Assembly (NCBI RefSeq): GCF_001426345.1
Contig: NZ_LMEM01000009.1
Coordinates: 512,540 to 576,539 of the forward strand
DNA: 64,000 nucleotides
Reading direction: 5' to 3'
Origin: Devosia sp. Root436
Lineage (GTDB): Bacteria > Pseudomonadota > Alphaproteobacteria > Rhizobiales > Devosiaceae
In this document: positions 59,054 through 64,000 of the stretch, in pieces
Layout: each line of letters begins with the position of its first letter
Numbering within the stretch: position 1 is the stretch's first letter
Made by a program: the position numbers and the translations under genes
Notes under the pieces: model-generated
What the model saw: only the letters and a program-made list of their open reading frames with translations
What the model was told of the DNA's origin: nothing
The model's database searches: none

Positions 59054-60188
59054 TGAGCGCTTCCCGCAGCCCTCGCCCCAGATAGTCCTCCGACTGCATC
59101 TCATCGAGCCGCGACACCGTGCGCTGGAACTCGAATGCCGTCTTGTCGTCCCTGCCCAATTGCTCCAGCGGCACGGCAAAGCTCGCCCCCAGCTTCACCC
59201 CGCGGTCATAGAGATTGTCGATCAGGAGAATGAAGCGCTTGGCCGCGTCCGACATGGTCCGATCCATCTGCGGCACGCCGTCGATGACGATCGAATCGAA
59301 CTGATGGGCGATACGCACGAAATCGCGCGAGCCCAGCGGCTTCTGGCAGAGATCGGCAAAGCCGAACCGCGCCGCGCCCATCGCGACCAGCGGCACCGGG
59401 ATTTCCCGCCCGATACTCTCGACCACGCCGGGATGGCCCGGCTCGCCGCCGGTGATGCGCAGCCACAGCCGGTCCATCTCGGCCCGCGCCTCGGGCCCGG
59501 TGCCGAAGGCATAGACATGCTGGCCGGCAAATTTCATCCGCCGGTAGTCGCGCGCTGCCGGCAGCGCCTCGACCGTCACATGGCTTTTGAGCAGGTCGAT
59601 GAAGGGCAGGAAGAGCTGGCGATTGAGACCATCCTTGTAGAGCCCGTCGGGCGCCACATTGGATGTCGCCACCAGCGTCACGCCATGGGCGAACAGCTTG
59701 TCGAACAGCCGGTAGAGCAGCATGGCATTGGTGATGTCATGCACGTGGAATTCGTCGAGGCAGAGCAGCCGCAGGCCGGACTTGACGATGGGTTTCACCA
59801 CCGCCTCGACCGGATCGGCATCGCGGCCCTTCTTGCTCTTGCGAAAGGCGGCCATGCCGGCGTGGATTTCATCCATGAATTCGTGGAAATGCACGCGCCG
59901 CTTCGCCTTGATCGGCACGGCGGCAAAGAACAGGTCCATCAGCATGGTCTTGCCCCGGCCCACCTCGCCATGGAGATAGAGCCCGCGCACCGCCTCGCGG
60001 GAGTCGAAGAGCTTGCCAAGGAGACCCTTGGGCCGCTCGACCGACACGCCGGCCAGGACAGCATCGAGCAACCCGGCTGCTTCACGCTGCGCCGGATCGG
60101 CAATCAGCACGCCGCGATCCGCCAGGTCCTGGTAGGCTGAGGTGACGGGGGCGGTTTTCTTGGAAGGGCGGACGCGCGATGGGCTCAA
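59040..60188 (-). CDS. zapE: Cell division ATPase ZapE (AFG1 family)
   Basis: The 382-residue P-loop ATPase has Walker A GEVGRGKTMLMD near residue 75, Walker B LLCLDEFHVHDI near 142 and TSNVAPDGLY near 175, the ZapE/AFG1 signature. It acts at the division site under stress in Escherichia coli and resembles mitochondrial AFG1. The only reasonable start is a TTG at 60188 without a clear ribosome site, so the true N-terminus is uncertain. Its last residues (ALTLAP) are encoded by a repeat arm. Confidence 0.92.
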   Translation of the reverse strand: MSPSRVRPSKKTAPVTSAYQDLADRGVLIADPAQREAAGLLDAVLAGVSVERPKGLLGKLFDSREAVRGLYLHGEVGRGKTMLMDLFFAAVPIKAKRRVHFHEFMDEIHAGMAAFRKSKKGRDADPVEAVVKPIVKSGLRLLCLDEFHVHDITNAMLLYRLFDKLFAHGVTLVATSNVAPDGLYKDGLNRQLFLPFIDLLKSHVTVEALPAARDYRRMKFAGQHVYAFGTGPEARAEMDRLWLRITGGEPGHPGVVESIGREIPVPLVAMGAARFGFADLCQKPLGSRDFVRIAHQFDSIVIDGVPQMDRTMSDAAKRFILLIDNLYDRGVKLGASFAVPLEQLGRDDKTAFEFQRTVSRLDEMQSEDYLGRGLREALTLAP

Positions 60189-60253
60189 GTGACGCGGATT
60201 CTTTCAGTAGCGCCTGGAATAAAGCCGGCCATTTCAGGCCGGCCTCACCGAAA

Positions 60254-60853
60254 CTACCTGGACATCGAAATCGCCTGGCCGCCGCCCATAGTGCCGATAT
60301 AGCGGCCGCCGGACGGGGCGAGGAAAGCGGCGATGTTGCCGTTTTCATCATAGAGCTGGAGCTGGCTGCCCACCTGCTGCCAGCCGGTGACCGAGGCGAT
60401 CTGCGGCACGGTGCAGCCCGGCGCCGAGGCGCGGTAATAGCTGGTGCCGGTCTTGGCGGTCATCGGCAGGTTGATGCGGCAGGTCGCGGCGCCGGCAGCG
60501 ACATTCCATACGCCCTCTGGACCGGCGCTCATGCCGCCCGCCACCGGCTGGGCCAGCGGATCGAGCGAAACGATGGAGGGCAGAGTGCCCGGCGCGGTCG
60601 AGGCCGTCTGGTTGGCAGGAACGCCACCCAGCACCGGCTGACCCGAAAGCCCCGGAGCGGGCGTGCCCGTCGCGCCGATGGCAGGCAGAGTGCCCTGCTG
60701 CACGGTGGAATTCTGCACCGGCTGCAACTGTGCCGGCGCGCCGATCGTGTTGAGGTTGGCCGTATTGGACCCGGTGGACTGGCATGCCGCCAGTACAACG
60801 GCGATTGCCGCCACGCCTACCGCGGACAACGATCCGCGCATCCAAACCGTCAT
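60254..60853 (-). CDS. Omp19-like lipoprotein, AprI/Inh protease-inhibitor family
   Basis: The 199-residue lipoprotein has a lipobox VLAAC with lipidated C24, a Gln/Thr/Pro-rich linker (about 25-105) and a C-terminal Inh domain (about 108-199) with the conserved cysteine pair in ATCRINL and PGCTVP and the WQQVGSQLQLYD core. It resembles Brucella Omp19, an outer-membrane lipoprotein and protease inhibitor. It probably sits in the outer membrane facing the periplasm. Confidence 0.82.
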   Translation of the reverse strand: MTVWMRGSLSAVGVAAIAVVLAACQSTGSNTANLNTIGAPAQLQPVQNSTVQQGTLPAIGATGTPAPGLSGQPVLGGVPANQTASTAPGTLPSIVSLDPLAQPVAGGMSAGPEGVWNVAAGAATCRINLPMTAKTGTSYYRASAPGCTVPQIASVTGWQQVGSQLQLYDENGNIAAFLAPSGGRYIGTMGGGQAISMSR

Positions 60854-60974
60854 GGGTTCGCTCCTGCCCTAGGGCTTAATAAAGGTTAACAGCATGGCTG
60901 GCTTATAACCAAACCCCGCGCTGCGTTCAACCGCCCGGTCCGCAATCGACCTACCGCATACCAATGTGGCCGTT

Positions 60975-61208
60975 TTAGGTGTCCGTCCCGGTCATTTCCT
61001 TCAACAGGTCACGGGCCAGAACGGTTGCATCGCCCGCTTCCGCCTCGGGCACCTGCACCGGCACACCCTCCGGCCCGAACAGATTGGGCACCCCAGGCAG
61101 CCCGCCATCGCCCTGCTCCAGCGGATTGAACCCATAGGCCCGCAACGCCACCACCAGCGCCCGCGCCTGCGACGGATTTTTGACATGGGCGATGATCTGG
61201 TAAGTCAT
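60975..61208 (-). CDS. DUF2007-like small protein
   Basis: The 77-residue product starts MTYQIIAHVKNPSQARALV and contains VPEAEAGDATVLARDLL, the layout of DUF2007 (putative signal-transducing domain). No membrane segment is seen. GGAGAAG precedes the ATG at 61208; the frame continues upstream into a family C repeat, which should not be included. Confidence 0.65.
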   Translation of the reverse strand: MTYQIIAHVKNPSQARALVVALRAYGFNPLEQGDGGLPGVPNLFGPEGVPVQVPEAEAGDATVLARDLLKEMTGTDT

Positions 61209-61281
61209 GGGCTTCTCCGCGATTGGGCCCGATGGTGAACATGCCTTGCCACTTGGGCAAGCAAAAAGGCCGAACGGCATA

Positions 61282-61411
61282 GCCACGCCCTCGTGGTTCG
61301 AGGCGCTGAAGAAGCGCACCTCACCATGAGGGCTACTGTTAGCGCTGAGTTCAAAGTAGCCCTCATGGTGAGGTGCGAGCCCTTGCGAGCCTCGAACCAC
61401 GAGGGCGTGGC
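61282..61411. repeat. Family C long inverted repeat, copy 3
   Basis: Same arms as 8962-9090 and 54838-54965. It lies in the 340-bp divergent gap 61209-61548 between the DUF2007-like gene and yejB; the remaining bases before yejB contain GGAG seven bases ahead of the ATG but no other recognised signal. Confidence 0.85.
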
Positions 61412-61548
61412 ACAGTCCCCAGCCCCCACTCTTGCCAAGCCGTCGTCAAAGTGTTGCACTCCCTCCGAACCCTTTCACATCATGGTGATTTGCCGGTTCG
61501 GACAGCCCCGCGCTTAGCTCCACGCAAACTCGCCTGCCCGGAGACCCG

Positions 61549-62643
61549 ATGGGCGCCTATATAATCCGCCGCCTGCTGCTGATGATCCCGACAGTTTTCG
61601 GCATCATGGCGATCTCGTTTCTCATCACCCAATTCGCGCCGGGCGGCCCGGTGGAGCAGGCTCTCGCCAATCTCTCCGGCCAGAACAGCTCCATTGCCGA
61701 GCGCATTACCGGCAGCGAAGCCGGCGATTTCGCCGCTCAGCCCAGTCAGAAGGGCAATTCGGCCTATCGCGGCAGCCAGGGCCTGTCGCCCGAGCTGGTG
61801 GCGCGCATCGAAAAGCAGTTCGGCTTCGACAAGCCGCCGCTGGAACGCTTCGGGCTGATGCTGGGGAACTACCTGCGCTTCGATTTCGGGGAGAGCTATT
61901 ACCGCGATATTTCGGTGATCGACCTCATCGTCGAAAAGATGCCGGTCTCCATTTCGCTGGGCCTGTGGATGACGCTGATCGCCTATGGCATCTCCATTCC
62001 GCTCGGCATCCGCAAGGCCATATCCGACGGGTCGCGCTTCGACGTCTGGACCTCGACGGTGGTCATTATCGGCTATGCCATTCCCGGCTTCCTCATCGCC
62101 ATCATGCTGATCATCCTGTTTGCCGGGGGCAGCTTCTGGTCGTTCTTCCCATTGCGCGGGCTGACCTCGCCCGGCTTTGACAGCTTCCCGTGGTGGCGGC
62201 AGGTCATCGATTATTTCTGGCATCTGGTGCTGCCCATCATCGCCATGGGGCTGGGCGCCTTCGCCACCACCACCCTGCTCACCAAGAACTCGTTCATCGA
62301 CGAGATCGGCAAGCAATATGTCACCACGGCGCGCGCCAAGGGCCTGACGGAAAACCAGGTGCTCTACCGTCACGTCTTCCGCAACGCCATGATGCTTGTC
62401 ATCGCCAGCTTTCCCGGCGCCTTTGTCGGCGCCTTCTTCGGTGGATCGCTCCTGATCGAGACCATCTTCTCGCTCGACGGGCTGGGCCTGCTCGGCTTCC
62501 AGTCGGTGGCCAATCGCGATTATCCGGTGGTCTTTGCCACGCTCTATATCTTCAGCCTGCTCGGCCTCGTCATCGCGCTGGTTTCGGACCTGGCCTATAT
62601 GTGGGTCGATCCGCGGCTCGACTTCGAAAGCCGCGAAGTATGA
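61549..62643 (+). CDS. yejB: YejB-like peptide/microcin C ABC transporter permease
   Basis: The 364-residue permease has an N-terminal membrane anchor, a large loop with EKQFGFDKPPLERF, and five or more further helices, plus the DppB/YejB-type signature QYVTTARAKGLTENQVLYRHVFRN, whose core TARAKGL lies near residue 264. YejB resembles microcin C and peptide importers. It overlaps yejE by ATGA. The usual partners yejA (binding protein) and yejF (ATPase) are not adjacent in this window. Confidence 0.88.
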   Translation: MGAYIIRRLLLMIPTVFGIMAISFLITQFAPGGPVEQALANLSGQNSSIAERITGSEAGDFAAQPSQKGNSAYRGSQGLSPELVARIEKQFGFDKPPLERFGLMLGNYLRFDFGESYYRDISVIDLIVEKMPVSISLGLWMTLIAYGISIPLGIRKAISDGSRFDVWTSTVVIIGYAIPGFLIAIMLIILFAGGSFWSFFPLRGLTSPGFDSFPWWRQVIDYFWHLVLPIIAMGLGAFATTTLLTKNSFIDEIGKQYVTTARAKGLTENQVLYRHVFRNAMMLVIASFPGAFVGAFFGGSLLIETIFSLDGLGLLGFQSVANRDYPVVFATLYIFSLLGLVIALVSDLAYMWVDPRLDFESREV

Positions 62644-63782
62644 GCGAGATGGCGGCAGAGGCCGCAGCGCTCGAAGCCCCGCGCAATCGCCTGCTCTCCC
62701 CACTCAACCGGCGGCGGCTCCACAATTTCCGCGCCAACCGCAGGGGTTACTGGTCGCTGTGGATTTTCCTCGCGCTGTTCCTGGCCGCGCTCGGCTCCGA
62801 ATTCATCGCCAACGACCGGCCGATCATCGCCGTCTACAAGGGCGAATTGCTGTTCCCAGCCTTTGTCGATTATCCCGAATCCAAGTTCGGCGGTTTCCTC
62901 GCCATCACCAATTACCGCGACGACTTCATCGCCTCCGAAATATCAGCCAATGGCTGGACCATCTGGCCGCCCATCCGCTTCAACTACCAGACGGTGGATG
63001 GCTTCCTGCCCTATTCGGGCGCCGTCGCCCCGAGCTGGACCATGACCGCGGCGGAAAACTGCGCGCGCTATCCCCAGCAGCAGGCCGACCCCGACTGCCA
63101 CTGGGGCAATTACCACTGGCTGGGCACCGACGATCGCGGCCGCGACGTCATGGCCCGCCTGTTCTACGGCTTCCGCATCTCGGTGCTGTTCGGGCTGACG
63201 CTGACCGTCTTCTCCTCGATCATCGGCGTCCTTGCCGGCGCCGTGCAGGGCTATTTCGGCGGCTGGGTGGACCTCATCTTCCAGCGCTTCATCGAGATCT
63301 GGACCTCGGTCCCCGCGCTCTACCTGCTGCTGATCATCTCCTCCGTCATCGCGCCCAATTTCTGGGTGCTGCTGGGCATCTTGCTGCTGTTTTCCTGGGT
63401 GTCGCTGGTCGGCATCGTGCGCGCCGAATTCCTGCGTGGCCGCAATTTCGAATATATCGCCGCCGCCCGCGCGCTGGGCGTTTCCAACCTCACCATCATG
63501 TTCCGGCACCTGCTGCCCAACGCCATGGTGGCCACCCTCACCTTCATGCCCTTCATTCTCTCGGGCTCGGTGGTGACGCTGACCTCGCTCGACCTGCTCG
63601 GCTTCGGCCTGCCCCCCGGCTCGCCCTCGCTCGGCGAATTGCTGGCCCAGGGCAAGAACAACCTGCAGGCCCCCTGGCTCGGCCTCACCGGCTTTTTCAC
63701 CATCGCCATCATGATGACCCTGCTGGTCTTCGTCGGCGAAGCCGTGCGCGACGCCTTCGATCCACGGAAGTCGATGGGATGA
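62640..63782 (+). CDS. yejE: YejE-like peptide/microcin C ABC transporter permease
   Basis: The 380-residue permease shows the YejE N-terminus (RNRLLSPLNRRRLHNFRANRRG), a long periplasmic insertion (about 60-160, with CHWGNYHWLGTDDRGRDV) and the permease loop EYIAAARALGVSNLTIMFRHLLPNAM, core AARALGV near residue 280. It starts within the yejB stop (ATGA). With no ATPase gene following, the encoded channel must rely on subunits from elsewhere. Confidence 0.9.
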   Translation: MSEMAAEAAALEAPRNRLLSPLNRRRLHNFRANRRGYWSLWIFLALFLAALGSEFIANDRPIIAVYKGELLFPAFVDYPESKFGGFLAITNYRDDFIASEISANGWTIWPPIRFNYQTVDGFLPYSGAVAPSWTMTAAENCARYPQQQADPDCHWGNYHWLGTDDRGRDVMARLFYGFRISVLFGLTLTVFSSIIGVLAGAVQGYFGGWVDLIFQRFIEIWTSVPALYLLLIISSVIAPNFWVLLGILLLFSWVSLVGIVRAEFLRGRNFEYIAAARALGVSNLTIMFRHLLPNAMVATLTFMPFILSGSVVTLTSLDLLGFGLPPGSPSLGELLAQGKNNLQAPWLGLTGFFTIAIMMTLLVFVGEAVRDAFDPRKSMG

Positions 63783-63815
63783 AATGTGGTATGATGGACG
63801 GGAAGGAGCCGTGAG

Positions 63816-64000
63816 ATGAACAAGATCGTGCGGGAGCACTACCCGGTCGAGAACCTGCCGGAGGATTTGCGGGTACACTTCCCTGCCGCTACGTCAGTGA
63901 CGGTCGAAGTCACGGAAGACGATACCCATCCTCCGCTCAGCCGGGCCGAGGCGGTGGAAATAATGCGGGCAATGCAGCGTCATACCGCCAAGCGGGGGGA
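63816..64000 (+). CDS. Probable type II antitoxin, cut by the window end
   Basis: About 61 residues are visible, starting MNKIVREHYPVENLPEDLR, which resembles small antitoxin proteins found upstream of VapC-type PIN toxins in Hyphomicrobiales. AAGGAG precedes the ATG at 63816. The toxin gene, if present, would lie beyond the window. It is 33 bases after yejE on the same strand. Confidence 0.5.
   Translation, partial: MNKIVREHYPVENLPEDLRVHFPAATSVTVEVTEDDTHPPLSRAEAVEIMRAMQRHTAKRG

Noticed and set aside
61209..61400. N-terminal extension of the DUF2007-like protein
   Set aside because: It translates a family C repeat; the ATG at 61208 has its own ribosome site.

Overview
This window is high-GC chromosomal DNA from an alphaproteobacterium, most probably of the Hyphomicrobiales (Rhizobiales). 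The gene content points to a free-living Devosia-like bacterium. Supporting marks are the mdh-sucCD-sucAB-lpdA TCA cluster, a PhyR-NepR-EcfG general stress response locus with HWE-type kinases, a SmoEFGK-type polyol transporter with a mannitol-type dehydrogenase, an Omp19-like lipoprotein, and many GC-rich intergenic inverted repeats. The genus is an inference from gene content and gene order; no phylogeny was possible. No tRNA, rRNA, insertion sequence, prophage or CRISPR array was seen.

Layout. 1-8.96 kb: the end of a SorC-type regulator, then a polyol ABC transporter, a polyol dehydrogenase and an FGGY sugar kinase, with GC-rich repeats in nearly every gap. 9.18-15.87 kb: a transglutaminase / circularly permuted ATP-grasp / alpha-E gene set of unknown product. 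15.9-25.7 kb: a general stress response island. It holds phyR, nepR and ecfG, three HWE/HisKA_2 kinases, a Crp/Fnr regulator, a lipid kinase, a receiver lacking its phosphoacceptor Asp, and several small membrane proteins. I read six exact GGAAC-N16/17-CGTT (EcfG-type) promoters here. 25.7-31.2 kb: a YdcF protein and a polar amino-acid ABC transporter ending in a zinc deacylase. 31.25-38.06 kb: a GGDEF-EAL protein divergent from an alpha-oxoamine synthase, a response regulator, and a convergent six-TM hybrid kinase plus receiver. This arrangement resembles the Lqs/Jqs/Cqs alpha-hydroxyketone quorum-sensing loci.

38.4-46.7 kb: uronate use. uxuA stands apart from the operon TRAP (P, Q, M)-gntR-kduI-kduD-kdgF, and a TRIC channel and an M15-like protein lie between. 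47-58.8 kb: TCA enzymes on the minus strand (mdh, sucC, a secreted hypothetical, sucD, sucA, sucB, two secreted hypotheticals, a LysE exporter, lpdA). 59-64 kb: zapE, an Omp19-like lipoprotein, a DUF2007-like protein, the yejB/yejE permeases, and the start of a probable antitoxin gene cut by the window end.

How the parts work together. Polyol and uronate modules feed central metabolism, whose 2-oxoglutarate dehydrogenase and succinyl-CoA steps are encoded here. The stress island is a self-contained sensing and output circuit whose direct targets lie next to its regulators. The candidate quorum-sensing locus is the least expected module and the best target for follow-up, followed by the ATP-grasp/alpha-E/transglutaminase set.
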